DNA of 64,000 nt. It comes from an uncultured Sphingomonadaceae bacterium. Its GTDB lineage: Bacteria > Pseudomonadota > Alphaproteobacteria > Sphingomonadales > Sphingomonadaceae. The stretch lies in NCBI GenBank assembly GCA_947503245.1, contig CANNCV010000001.1:247501-311500 (forward strand), given 5' to 3'. The translations under genes were made by a program, and so were the position numbers. A model generated the notes under the pieces. It was not told where the DNA came from, did not search any database, and saw only the letters and a program-made list of their open reading frames with translations. Position 1 is the stretch's first letter, and each line of letters starts with the position of its first letter. Shown here one piece after another: positions 9,286-16,597 of this stretch.

Positions 9286-10103
9286 TAATTAGGGAACCTT
9301 GTCAGCAAGTCATTACCGGGCAAGTGCGGTTCACCCCGGAAGTTGATAACATTAGCATAACGGTTCTGACAGGTGGCCAAAGTCTTGTCGCAACCCTGTG
9401 TCAGACGTGCCTTATCGCCCGGCATGATAGAAAAATATGGTGAGGGCAGCAGGCAAAGACCAGCACCGTCAACGGATATTACGCGCTGTGAAAGACCCCT
9501 ATTTACGCCAGATACCCAATGCACATCACCTTCGACAAAATTTTGTGCGATATTCGCGTCAATCCCTGAAAAGCTAATAGCCGCATTGGCCTTATCCACT
9601 GCTGTCACAGCTGCTAATCTGCGGAAACGCGATCGGGATAATCCGCATGCACGATCACCAAATTCCGCACGGCATGATGGCGATGTGCGGGGACATAATG
9701 CCTGATTTAGGACATTCTTGCCACTAAGCAACTCGACCTGAAAACTATCTTCCCGCCGGATAATCTCTCCAAATTGGGCTTCCAAAATCCAATCGGGTTG
9801 ACGATCGGCATCTTGCCAATCTGCTATGCCAATGGCCATGCGGGCGCGGTCCCACCGACCAGCAGCCAGATCATCTTCATCAATGGCGTCACTGCTCAGA
9901 ACACCCTCAATATCCATGGTTTCAGCTTCAGGGTTTCCATGAAGTTCGATTGCAGATGGCCGCATTCCGGGCGCTGCGCGATATTGTATATTGCCGCGCC
10001 ATACATCACGATCATGCGCAGCAAACCCCAGGGTCACGCCATCTGCACGCTCCAGCCGCCAAAGCATGATCGCACTGTCCAGTTCTGTAGAAAACCAGCT
10101 CAT
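9285..10103 (-). CDS. GTA gp13-like tail hub protein (DUF2163)
   Basis: The protein has 272 residues: an N-terminal DUF2163 domain (residues about 1-165) and the C-terminal BR0599-type region. Cysteines at 137, 144, 153, 238 and 245 are in the region where RcGTA gp13 is reported to bind an iron-sulfur cluster, and their pattern CX6CX8C...CX6C would suit a cluster. It forms the hub at the tail end that closes the tube before DNA ejection. The start overlaps the preceding stop as ATGA at 10100-10103, and the stop overlaps the NlpC gene start. Confidence 0.88.
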   Translation of the reverse strand: MSWFSTELDSAIMLWRLERADGVTLGFAAHDRDVWRGNIQYRAAPGMRPSAIELHGNPEAETMDIEGVLSSDAIDEDDLAAGRWDRARMAIGIADWQDADRQPDWILEAQFGEIIRREDSFQVELLSGKNVLNQALCPRTSPSCRAEFGDRACGLSRSRFRRLAAVTAVDKANAAISFSGIDANIAQNFVEGDVHWVSGVNRGLSQRVISVDGAGLCLLPSPYFSIMPGDKARLTQGCDKTLATCQNRYANVINFRGEPHLPGNDLLTRFPN

Positions 10104-12463
10104 GCCGCAATTGGTCCTGTCTCTTGATCGCTATCTGCTTGGCGCACTTCAACCAAGACTATGCTGGTTGCTTCTCCAGCGGCAAAGGTCGCAGCGTTAA
10201 TCGCCAAACTGTCTTCAGCAAAGCGTACCGGTACATCAAAAACAAAATGCGCTCGTAACATAGCGCCTTCAGGCGGCGGTGTATCGAAAGCAACAACCCC
10301 GCCAGCCAACAGCATCCAACCGGATACATCCTCTCCATCCATGCTGATTGCCACCTGATCGGCAACAGGATGCGTGATTCTGCGTATTTGTGGATCGTCG
10401 ACAGGGCCATAATGTTTGACCAGTTGGAAATGACTACGCTCTCCATTGCCTATGCCGAGCGGTTGATCCGCGGCGCCATTATCGGGCCCGCTATCGAACT
10501 GACGCGAATCATAATCGAAAGGATCACGCAGCCTAAATGCTCTGGCTGGTCCGCGCCGCGCTCTGTAAAATGCCATTAAAGTTGCCAGATCGCGCTCAGA
10601 CCTCAGCGCTGGCCCAACATCAAAGCGCATCAAGGCATCGCTCCATCGGCTGTTGCGCCGCTCATGCCCCCCGGTTGTTGTTAAAATCTGCGTTGAAAAT
10701 CGCGCTTCCGCCAAAACTTCCTGACTAAGCGCGAGGGGAAAACGAACATCGTCAAAGGCCTGCATTTCAGAAGCTCCCATATCAGGAAAATAGGTAAGGC
10801 CGTCGCGCGCAACCTGCGGCAATGCCCAGAAAAACACGGTTGGTATCATGCGAGATCGCGCCTCTTCAGCGGCCTCAACAATGGGCCGCCACTCGCCCCG
10901 ATCTTCGGGCCGCAAGACAAATCCTGCAAAATAATGCTGTTCATGCAGCGGATAGCCCAAGCGATCTGCAACAAGCGATAAAGCGCGAGCACGCGCACCC
11001 GTTTGCCGCGCCACGGCCCAGTCATAATCCTCCAGCTGCAACACATCAAAAGCAGGTCGCGCCCATCCGATAGGGATGTTTGCTCGCAAAACGTCCGGTG
11101 CATTGGGATCTGCGATAGTTGGCAGATAGATCAATATGCTGAGTTCCACATCGGCCGCACCCAGATGACTACGTACCGCTTCGCCTAGGTCAGCTGTTGA
11201 TTGCGCCAATAGTTCGCCCGCACGATCCAAAAGTGCCTTTTGCGCTGCGTCCATAGGTTGGAATATCGTATCAATAGAGACCAGCAAATCGCCAAAAGCT
11301 GACCGCGCAGCATCGTCATACAAACAAATACGGCCATCAAAGGTCACCCACCACCATGGCTCGCCAATTTGAAAACGGACCGGTAGGCCATTATCATGCA
11401 GCAGTTGCGCAAATTCGCACCCTACAGCCTGCAAATATTCCATCGCTCCGCTATGCGCTGGGCTGAGCAAGGCGGATGGTGGCACCCAGCCTGTAAGCGC
11501 GGGGTCGCCATTTTCTGCCCGTTGCTTCCAATCATCAAAACAATGAGCATCGAACAGCTCATATGACAGAGAGAATATCAGGCTATGGCCGGCCGCTTTT
11601 GCTCTTTGGGCAAAATCCTTGTGCCATTGTCGGCAAGGCTGGTTCAAAGCATTGTCACCCACGGCAACGAACAGCCCGTCACCAATGGGTGCAAGCTCAA
11701 AATAATGGCTCATGCCGACATAGTGATTAATGGTTTCACCATAACCCAAATGGCCAATGGCGCGCAAAAGACGTTCGGGCGTTTGATTGAAACTATCATC
11801 ATAGGCCGTAGCCATGCACAGGCCCGTATCTGGGAGCATGGCATCGCCAATATCCAGCATTGCACGTTCACCCGAACAGACAATATCACTAATCTCAACC
11901 CATGCTTCTACACCAGATGCAAAGGAGGTGCCGCTGCCGGTAAATTGCGGCGGCACCAGAGAGATAAACATGCGATCTATGTCATGTGGATAGACACGGT
12001 CAGCCTCTGCAGGTAACAGAAAACCGCCATCCAGCTGTTCAAAGTTAAGCGTGATCCGCGCATCTTCGGGGCTACCCTGCGCATAATTCCATAACCGCAC
12101 AAACCAGCTGCGCGGTGCGCCATTTGCGTCACGACCTTCTATAGTCAGCGTAGGGCCATTAACCGCATTGAGCGGCATTATACCGTGCGAACGCCAATGA
12201 AAGCTGAGGCTGCTATGGCTATAATCACGGTCTGTGTCATAAGCCAGCAGCGGGTGATCAAGTATATCCTCACTCTCCCAAATCAGACCGGCAAGCGCGG
12301 CATCATCATAAAATACGGCATCAATACGCAAGGCATCTGTCGCCGTTGTGATGACCGAGGCCATCATTGGCCGCGGGAAATTGACGGTCCAGAAACGCGG
12401 ATCAAAGCGCTGGATAATGTCGCTATCCTGCCCATTACGGCGCTCTGCCAACCAAAAAGGCAT
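10100..12463 (-). CDS. Fusion of glycosidase-like TIM barrel and DUF2460 distal tail protein (gp12-like)
   Basis: This 787-residue protein has at least three parts. Residues 1-200 are beta-rich. Residues about 205-560 look like a glycoside-hydrolase TIM barrel (SLSYELFD, then QIGEPWWWVTFDG with a Glu-Trp-rich core, and YDDAARSAFG). Residues about 575-780 are DUF2460, the gp12 distal-tail family (FPLALSQEV, GGHERRNSRW, RDPFDYDSRQF). In RcGTA these are separate: gp12 is only DUF2460 and the barrel is within gp15. The N-terminal part might alternatively be related to non-contractile tail-sheath proteins. Placement after the tape measure fits a distal tail ring protein with a wall- or capsule-targeting domain. 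Confidence 0.8.
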   Translation of the reverse strand: MPFWLAERRNGQDSDIIQRFDPRFWTVNFPRPMMASVITTATDALRIDAVFYDDAALAGLIWESEDILDHPLLAYDTDRDYSHSSLSFHWRSHGIMPLNAVNGPTLTIEGRDANGAPRSWFVRLWNYAQGSPEDARITLNFEQLDGGFLLPAEADRVYPHDIDRMFISLVPPQFTGSGTSFASGVEAWVEISDIVCSGERAMLDIGDAMLPDTGLCMATAYDDSFNQTPERLLRAIGHLGYGETINHYVGMSHYFELAPIGDGLFVAVGDNALNQPCRQWHKDFAQRAKAAGHSLIFSLSYELFDAHCFDDWKQRAENGDPALTGWVPPSALLSPAHSGAMEYLQAVGCEFAQLLHDNGLPVRFQIGEPWWWVTFDGRICLYDDAARSAFGDLLVSIDTIFQPMDAAQKALLDRAGELLAQSTADLGEAVRSHLGAADVELSILIYLPTIADPNAPDVLRANIPIGWARPAFDVLQLEDYDWAVARQTGARARALSLVADRLGYPLHEQHYFAGFVLRPEDRGEWRPIVEAAEEARSRMIPTVFFWALPQVARDGLTYFPDMGASEMQAFDDVRFPLALSQEVLAEARFSTQILTTTGGHERRNSRWSDALMRFDVGPALRSERDLATLMAFYRARRGPARAFRLRDPFDYDSRQFDSGPDNGAADQPLGIGNGERSHFQLVKHYGPVDDPQIRRITHPVADQVAISMDGEDVSGWMLLAGGVVAFDTPPPEGAMLRAHFVFDVPVRFAEDSLAINAATFAAGEATSIVLVEVRQADSDQETGPIAA

Positions 12464-12541
12464 ATGCGTCTCCTCTTATTTTCGGGATTTTTAGCGATTT
12501 AGCGAGGGCACCAGCTACACAGATAACCTGTCTGCAAAGAC

Positions 12542-13123
12542 CTAACTGCGGTTGCGCCTTAAGGCTGAGCTGACACTGCGGGCAATTTGTCGTGACGATC
12601 GTTGCAGAGCCTCGCTATCGCGCAAGCCGCCATTGCTATTGACGGTGATCGATAGCTGCATTGCGCCGCGTGAAGCTGGCTCGAGCGGTACGATATTGCC
12701 GCTGCTGGTTGGGACAAAAACCTCCGGCCCATTCTCTCCTACGGCAAAGGCTCTGCCAGGGGAGACTGGCCCGCCTGTTGCTCGGCCGGGCAATCCCAAA
12801 AGAGAACCAATAAGTCCTGCATCAAATTGGCCGCCGCTTTGGCCGGATTGACCAGACGTAAACCCAATGCTCTGCAAACCCGCTGCGATGGCAGCATCTG
12901 CAATATCATCCAATGCGTTCAAGGCCGTGGCGCGCAAATCATCAAAATCCAGCGAGCCGCGCCTTACAGCACTTAACAATCCCTGCTCTAATGCCCGTCC
13001 AGCACGGCCAAAACCATCGCCCAGCGCATTATCCAAAGCACCGCGCATTGCATCAACATCACGCGAAAAACTTTGCGTATCCGCGCGCACTGCGACCACC
13101 AGCTCTTCGACTACATCATCCAT
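12542..13123 (-). CDS. GTA gp11-like tape measure protein (very short)
   Basis: The protein has only 193 residues, close to the RcGTA gp11 size and far shorter than the tape measures of ordinary siphophages. It has an N-terminal helical segment (residues 1-80), the motif GRATGGPVSPGRAFAVGENGPEVFVPT at about residues 112-140 (described here only in part) that is common in tape-measure C-termini, and an Arg-rich end. If it sets length at about 0.15 nm per residue the tail would be near 30 nm. The gene overlaps the upstream chaperone by 8 bases. Confidence 0.85.
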   Translation of the reverse strand: MDDVVEELVVAVRADTQSFSRDVDAMRGALDNALGDGFGRAGRALEQGLLSAVRRGSLDFDDLRATALNALDDIADAAIAAGLQSIGFTSGQSGQSGGQFDAGLIGSLLGLPGRATGGPVSPGRAFAVGENGPEVFVPTSSGNIVPLEPASRGAMQLSITVNSNGGLRDSEALQRSSRQIARSVSSALRRNRS

Positions 13124-13349
13124 CAGGAAATTCCTTTAGCAAGCTATTAATGGTGTCTGCGGCGATATTGCTGTCCGGTTTTCTGGGGGTCAAACCAAGC
13201 ATTGCGCAGAGTTCAACAGGCGTGGCCTGCCAGAAATCATCAGGTCGCCAACCCAGATTGCGGCCAGCCAAGCCCGCCAGTGCCAAAGCATTGTCTGAAA
13301 AGCATTGGCGGGCTTGGCTGGCCGCATCTTGCTTCGCGCCGCCAGTCAT
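13116..13349 (-). CDS. Phage tail assembly chaperone (TAC, rcc01693 family)
   Basis: A 77-residue acidic-basic mixed protein with LAGLAGRNLGWRPDDFW and PVELCAMLGL, the signature of the small tail-assembly chaperone encoded just before the tape measure in RcGTA (gp10.1). Such chaperones coat the tape measure until tube protein polymerises around it. It begins 3 bases after the gp10 stop and overlaps the tape-measure start, consistent with coupled translation. Confidence 0.85.
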   Translation of the reverse strand: MTGGAKQDAASQARQCFSDNALALAGLAGRNLGWRPDDFWQATPVELCAMLGLTPRKPDSNIAADTINSLLKEFPDG

Positions 13350-13352
13350 GGC

Positions 13353-13676
13353 TTATGATCCCGCCAAAATCTGTTGCAAGACCAAGCGCAGTGTTGGTGT
13401 AATATTAGCCAGACCTTGTGAGGCTATTGCCTGACCGACATTGGATTGCGTCAGACCGTCAGGGCGATGTGCCACACAATGCCAGAACAAAGTCGCCATC
13501 TCATCCAGCGTCAACTGGCCCGATGATGCGCGCTCTACCAATGCAAATAACGGCCCCAATTCCTGCTCTGCGGCAACCAAAGCGGCAAAGCTGGGGCGCA
13601 GCAAATAATTCTGACCCTCAATGCTGAACTGCGCCTCGCCTCTCAGCCGGTTCGCCTGGGTTTCGACAGCGCTCAT
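13353..13676 (-). CDS. GTA gp10-like tail chaperone
   Basis: A 107-residue protein of the GTA gp10 family: NRLRGEAQFSIEGQNYLLRPSF at the N-terminus and a helical body. It lies between the tail tube gene and the small TAC, the normal site of gp10, and probably works with the TAC in tail assembly. The ATG overlaps the stop of the tube gene (ATGA, 13673-13676). Confidence 0.87.
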   Translation of the reverse strand: MSAVETQANRLRGEAQFSIEGQNYLLRPSFAALVAAEQELGPLFALVERASSGQLTLDEMATLFWHCVAHRPDGLTQSNVGQAIASQGLANITPTLRLVLQQILAGS

Positions 13677-14080
13677 AAAGCCGCAACCGCACCGGAGCTT
13701 TCAAGGCTTAGCGTGTAATTGCGCTCTCCATTAAAATCGCCAGAATAGTCCAGACGCGACACCAGAAAACGGCCTTGCATGCGCTCACCGCCTTCAAAAC
13801 TTAATTCATAGCTATCAATTGTCCCAGCAAGTGCATGGCTGCGTATCCGCGTTTCAGCCTCGCTGCCCAGAAAAACACCAGCACCGGAAACGGAGATAGA
13901 ACGCACCCCCGCACCTGATAAAAGCTCACGCCAGCCGCCAGAATCCTTATTGGTAATAACAACAGCATCGCCATTTATGCTCATCTGCGTGGTGCGTAAT
14001 CCAGCCACGGTGGAAAATGCCACGGGATCTTCGTCATTGCCAATTTTCAACAAAAAGGCGCTGCCTTTTTCTGCCGCCAT
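13673..14080 (-). CDS. Major tail tube protein (gp9-like, TP901-1 family)
   Basis: This is a 135-residue, beta-rich protein with GSAFLLKIGNDE at the start, TVAGLRTTQMSINGDAVVITN, and SGERNYTLSLES-like end, features of TP901-1/GTA gp9 major tail proteins. It forms the hexameric tube stacked along the tape measure. The length agrees with RcGTA gp9. It stands alone 29 bases after the DUF3168 gene and is coupled to gp10. Confidence 0.9.
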   Translation of the reverse strand: MAAEKGSAFLLKIGNDEDPVAFSTVAGLRTTQMSINGDAVVITNKDSGGWRELLSGAGVRSISVSGAGVFLGSEAETRIRSHALAGTIDSYELSFEGGERMQGRFLVSRLDYSGDFNGERNYTLSLESSGAVAAL

Positions 14081-14109
14081 AATCTTACCCTTTCATAATT
14101 TTATCATGT

Positions 14110-14526
14110 CTATTGCGCGACCATGCGGATGCGGTAACGGCCCATTGTGCGCCACCTGGCATCTGACCCGCGCAAAATCCGGCGCACCAATGGCTGCAAA
14201 TTAACGATGCACCAACCAGGCATTTCACTGGGTACTTGATCAAGAACTTGGTCGATAACGCCCAAAGCCTCTCCAAGCTGTTCATCATCCCGTGCATCAT
14301 CTTGCAGGCTCAGCACCAATTGCACCTCGCGTCCGGTAAAACCGCCGCCGCTCCAATCCCTTGCTTCAGCAATAGAGACTGACAATTGCCTCCCCGATGA
14401 AGGGCGAACCGCCGGATCATCAACACGGTCCAAAACAGCGGCAAGCACTGTATGACCAGCCAGAAAAGTCTGAATATGGCGGCGCAGAGCAATCTCTGGG
14501 GCCAGGGTCATGGTTTTGTTCTCCAT
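14110..14526 (-). CDS. Tail terminator protein (gp8-like, DUF3168)
   Basis: About 138 residues with the DUF3168 pattern: EIALRRHIQTFLAGHTVLAAVL at the N-terminus, VQLVLSLQDDARDDEQ in the centre, and LQPLVRRILRGSDARWRTMGRYRIRMV at the end. It caps the tail tube and joins it to the head stopper. I start at ATG 14526; an upstream ATG at 14544 would overlap the previous gene and adds six residues with no family support. Confidence 0.85.
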   Translation of the reverse strand: MENKTMTLAPEIALRRHIQTFLAGHTVLAAVLDRVDDPAVRPSSGRQLSVSIAEARDWSGGGFTGREVQLVLSLQDDARDDEQLGEALGVIDQVLDQVPSEMPGWCIVNLQPLVRRILRGSDARWRTMGRYRIRMVAQ

Positions 14527-14530
14527 CGGC

Positions 14531-14764
14531 TTAATCCCGTCCAATCAAATGAAATCGCTCATCATCAAAATATCGCCGCGCCACATCACGGCCACGAACT
14601 GTCACCTGATTGTTGATCCTATCGCGGTCCACCACTGCGCCCGGCACCAGCGCCGATAATTGTGTAGCGACACCCTCAAGGCGGCTTTGCGCGGCCGCAT
14701 CGGCAAGCTGTGCACTGCGCCGCTCTATGCTGCGGCCAAAGCCTGTGAGATTATTGATCGCCAT
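14531..14764 (-). CDS. Small phage-like protein in the position of a head-tail stopper
   Basis: A 77-residue protein with an N-terminal amphipathic helix and a short C-terminal beta part (NQVTVRGRDVARRYFDDERF). Short genes of this style occur between the gp6 adaptor and DUF3168 in alphaproteobacterial phages, but I know of no assigned function. Its place is where RcGTA gp7, the head-tail stopper, would be, and no other gp7 candidate is present; it is shorter than a usual stopper. It starts just after the gp6 stop and ends 4 bases before the DUF3168 start, so it is clearly part of the operon. Confidence 0.7.
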   Translation of the reverse strand: MAINNLTGFGRSIERRSAQLADAAAQSRLEGVATQLSALVPGAVVDRDRINNQVTVRGRDVARRYFDDERFHLIGRD

Positions 14765-14765
14765 A

Positions 14766-15323
14766 TCATGCCACCCGCAAATGCCGCCAGGGCCGCCACA
14801 ATGCCGTTACCGCAGCCGGAGGATGGGTCTGTGCATCACGCGGCTGATTATAAAAATGGGCGGCAAGCAGGATAATTCCCTGACGCAACGCATCCGGCAA
14901 ATAGGTCCATTGCGATGCCAGTCCTACACTATATTGCGCCACCACATGCTCACCGCCATCCAATATCGGCAATGGGCCGAGCAGTGTGACACATGCTTTC
15001 TGTCGGTCATCAATATCAATGCGATAGCTGGCAACGGGCAGTGCGATTTTCATGCCATTAGCAGTGGTTTTGCTGACAGAAGTGATAGCGATAACCGGCA
15101 TATAAGGCAGTGACTGCGCAGCATGATGCATGACCAATTTGTGCGTCACTGCCCGCTGCAAAAGAGCTTTGCCCGTAAAAGCCTCACATAATGAGAATGC
15201 AGCACGCAAATATCCGCTAAGTACGGCGTCATCTTGCGATAAAGATAACCCCAAATGTGCTTTGAGCTCTGCCAATGCCGCCGATGATATAGGTGGAGGC
15301 GCTGTTTCTTGTGCGATGGACAT
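14766..15323 (-). CDS. Head-tail connector adaptor (gp6-like)
   Basis: A 185-residue protein. The N-terminal helical part has LAELKAHLGLSLSQDDAVLSGYLRAA and FTGKALLQR, the well-known start of phage gp6-like/HK97 gp6 head-tail adaptors; the end has LPDALRQGIILLAAHFYNQ. It binds beneath the portal as a dodecameric ring. The ATG overlaps the upstream fibre-adaptor stop as TAATG at 15323, so the fibre module is translationally coupled to it. Confidence 0.88.
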   Translation of the reverse strand: MSIAQETAPPPISSAALAELKAHLGLSLSQDDAVLSGYLRAAFSLCEAFTGKALLQRAVTHKLVMHHAAQSLPYMPVIAITSVSKTTANGMKIALPVASYRIDIDDRQKACVTLLGPLPILDGGEHVVAQYSVGLASQWTYLPDALRQGIILLAAHFYNQPRDAQTHPPAAVTALWRPWRHLRVA

Positions 15324-15604
15324 TATCGTGCCTCCACTCGGATCGTGATGGTCCGCTCATCTGCAATGCCGGAATTGAGCGTGACACGGTTTGTCAGCGT
15401 ATAGACATGCCCGGCAATACCGCCGGAGACGATCACAAAGGCGCGTGCCGGATCATGACCGCTATCAACGACTTCCAACCCGCCACTTTCATGCGGGTCG
15501 ATATTCCAACTGCTTGTAGAGAGTGACTCTTGGCCCAGATATTCTGCCGCCCAGTCCATGTGATAATCGAGCCGCGATTGCGGATCTTTGAGATAATAAC
15601 CCAT
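15323..15604 (-). CDS. Fibre-tail adaptor-like protein
   Basis: A 93-residue protein with the layout of phage fibre-tail adaptors: LDYHMDWAAEYLGQESLSTSSW, then SGGIAGHVYTLTNRV and ADERTITIRVEAR. This Ig-like fold joins fibres to the virion in tailed phages. I start at ATG 15604, where AGGAC lies just upstream; the frame extends further upstream but without family resemblance. It is not part of the RcGTA gene order, so it belongs to an inserted three-gene module (15323-16472). Confidence 0.72.
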   Translation of the reverse strand: MGYYLKDPQSRLDYHMDWAAEYLGQESLSTSSWNIDPHESGGLEVVDSGHDPARAFVIVSGGIAGHVYTLTNRVTLNSGIADERTITIRVEAR

Positions 15605-15621
15605 ATTTGCAAGTCCTGTAA

Positions 15622-15795
15622 TTAGCCATGTCCTGGACGGCGTGCCGGTTTGGCGGTGCGCTTCTGAACCGATGGCTGATGCCCGCGCCGCTGCACGGAC
15701 AATGGCAATGGCCATTTTGCTGACCCGGCAAGCGGTTGCACGGCCAACGCCATGGCGGCTGTAACCGGCACATTATTATCAAGCGGAACGGGCAT
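15622..15795 (-). CDS. 57-residue basic protein of the fibre module
   Basis: The ATG overlaps the fibre stop codon as TAATG at 15795, which argues for a real, translationally coupled gene. The product begins MPVPLDNNVPVTAAMAL, then becomes strongly basic (RRGHQPSVQKRTAKPARRPGHG). No family is recognised. It lies between the fibre and the fibre-tail adaptor and ends 17 bases before the latter. Confidence 0.5.
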   Translation of the reverse strand: MPVPLDNNVPVTAAMALAVQPLAGSAKWPLPLSVQRRGHQPSVQKRTAKPARRPGHG

Positions 15796-16472
15796 TAGCT
15801 GTCTGCCAGAAAGCTGATGCCCGACAGGCTGAACCAAGCAGGTGAACCTGATTGCAGCACGACATCGCCATTTGAACGGATATAGATGCCCACAACATCG
15901 GTGGAGCCTGAATTGCGTACGGTGAAAAATTCGGTCGCTGATGGTCCCATATCATTTGGCAAGGTGAAGAGGATAATATTGTTACCGCCTGCGCCCCCGC
16001 CAATATTGCCAGACAGATATACCCGCCCGTCCGCACCCTGATAATATTGCACTGGCGCTGCCCATGGCGCAAAATTGCCCCAGCCATTTTCAAATTGCGG
16101 CACGTGCAATATTGGCGCTGTAGGTTCGTTCACTATTGGCGGTTCTTGTGCTTCACTGAACCAGCGGGCAGAGGCCGTCAGGGCAATAGTTTTTTGTCCC
16201 GCTATAAAGTCACACGCTCCTGCTCCATCGCTGGAAATATCGGCAAGCCGTTCTACAGCAAAGCCTTCACCTTGTGGCACCAAATGCCCGATGCCGACTT
16301 CCCATTGCGGCGCCGCACCCTCGCCAGTAATGACATAAGCAAATGTTACATCTGGCGTCACGGCCTCCGCAAAACTGCGAAAGCCCGGAACGACATCAGC
16401 CAATTGTAACGGTCCAGTGCCGACGGACAGGCTGCTTTCCAAGATACGATCAGCGAAGAATAATCTATGCAT
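15795..16472 (-). CDS. Phage fibre/spike-like protein inserted after the capsid gene
   Basis: A 225-residue two-domain fibre. Residues 1-105 resemble the N-terminal domain of many tail fibres: LFFADRILESSLSVGTGPL, VVPGFRSFAEAV, QWEVGIGHL. A Pro-rich linker (about 106-125) leads to a C-terminal tip domain: FENGWGNFAPWAAPVQYY, GRVYLSGNI, ILFTLPNDM, and the terminal FSLSGISF, a common fibre-head ending. In RcGTA no fibre gene is located here; head spikes are encoded elsewhere. A role as receptor-binding head or tail fibre is inferred from domain type and position. Confidence 0.75.
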   Translation of the reverse strand: MHRLFFADRILESSLSVGTGPLQLADVVPGFRSFAEAVTPDVTFAYVITGEGAAPQWEVGIGHLVPQGEGFAVERLADISSDGAGACDFIAGQKTIALTASARWFSEAQEPPIVNEPTAPILHVPQFENGWGNFAPWAAPVQYYQGADGRVYLSGNIGGGAGGNNIILFTLPNDMGPSATEFFTVRNSGSTDVVGIYIRSNGDVVLQSGSPAWFSLSGISFLADS

Positions 16473-16498
16473 GAAAGCTTCCTTTCAGATCATGAAGG

Positions 16499-16539
16499 TG
16501 TCTGCGCCGCTGGTAGGGGACGAACCAGCGGCGCAGACA
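16499..16539 (-). promoter_or_regulatory. Perfect 16-bp inverted repeat between capsid and fibre genes
   Basis: TGTCTGCGCCGCTGGT at 16499-16514 and ACCAGCGGCGCAGACA at 16524-16539 are exact inverted copies around a 9-base loop. The G+C-rich stem would be very stable in the minus-strand transcript. It follows hairpin 16543-16566 in the 125-base capsid-fibre gap. Possible roles are 3'-end protection of capsid mRNA, transcription attenuation, or RNA-protein binding; the sequence alone cannot choose. Confidence 0.75.
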
Positions 16540-16566
16540 AAACCCCAAGGCCAAAAGGCATTGGGG
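16538..16566 (-). terminator. Partial intrinsic terminator after the capsid gene
   Basis: On the minus strand, CCCCAATGCC-TTTT-GGCCTTGGGG (16566-16543) is a strong hairpin followed by TTTTG. The U tract is only four bases, so read-through into the tail genes is expected. It begins 32 bases after the capsid stop. Such a leaky terminator would make capsid protein far more abundant than tail proteins. Confidence 0.6.
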
Positions 16567-16597
16567 CGAAACAGATAAGCAAATATGTGCGGTGCTA

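Noticed and set aside
15779-16093. Alternative minus-strand frame of 104 codons over the fibre gene
   Set aside because: It lies inside the better supported 225-residue fibre gene and its translation has no phage-like pattern.
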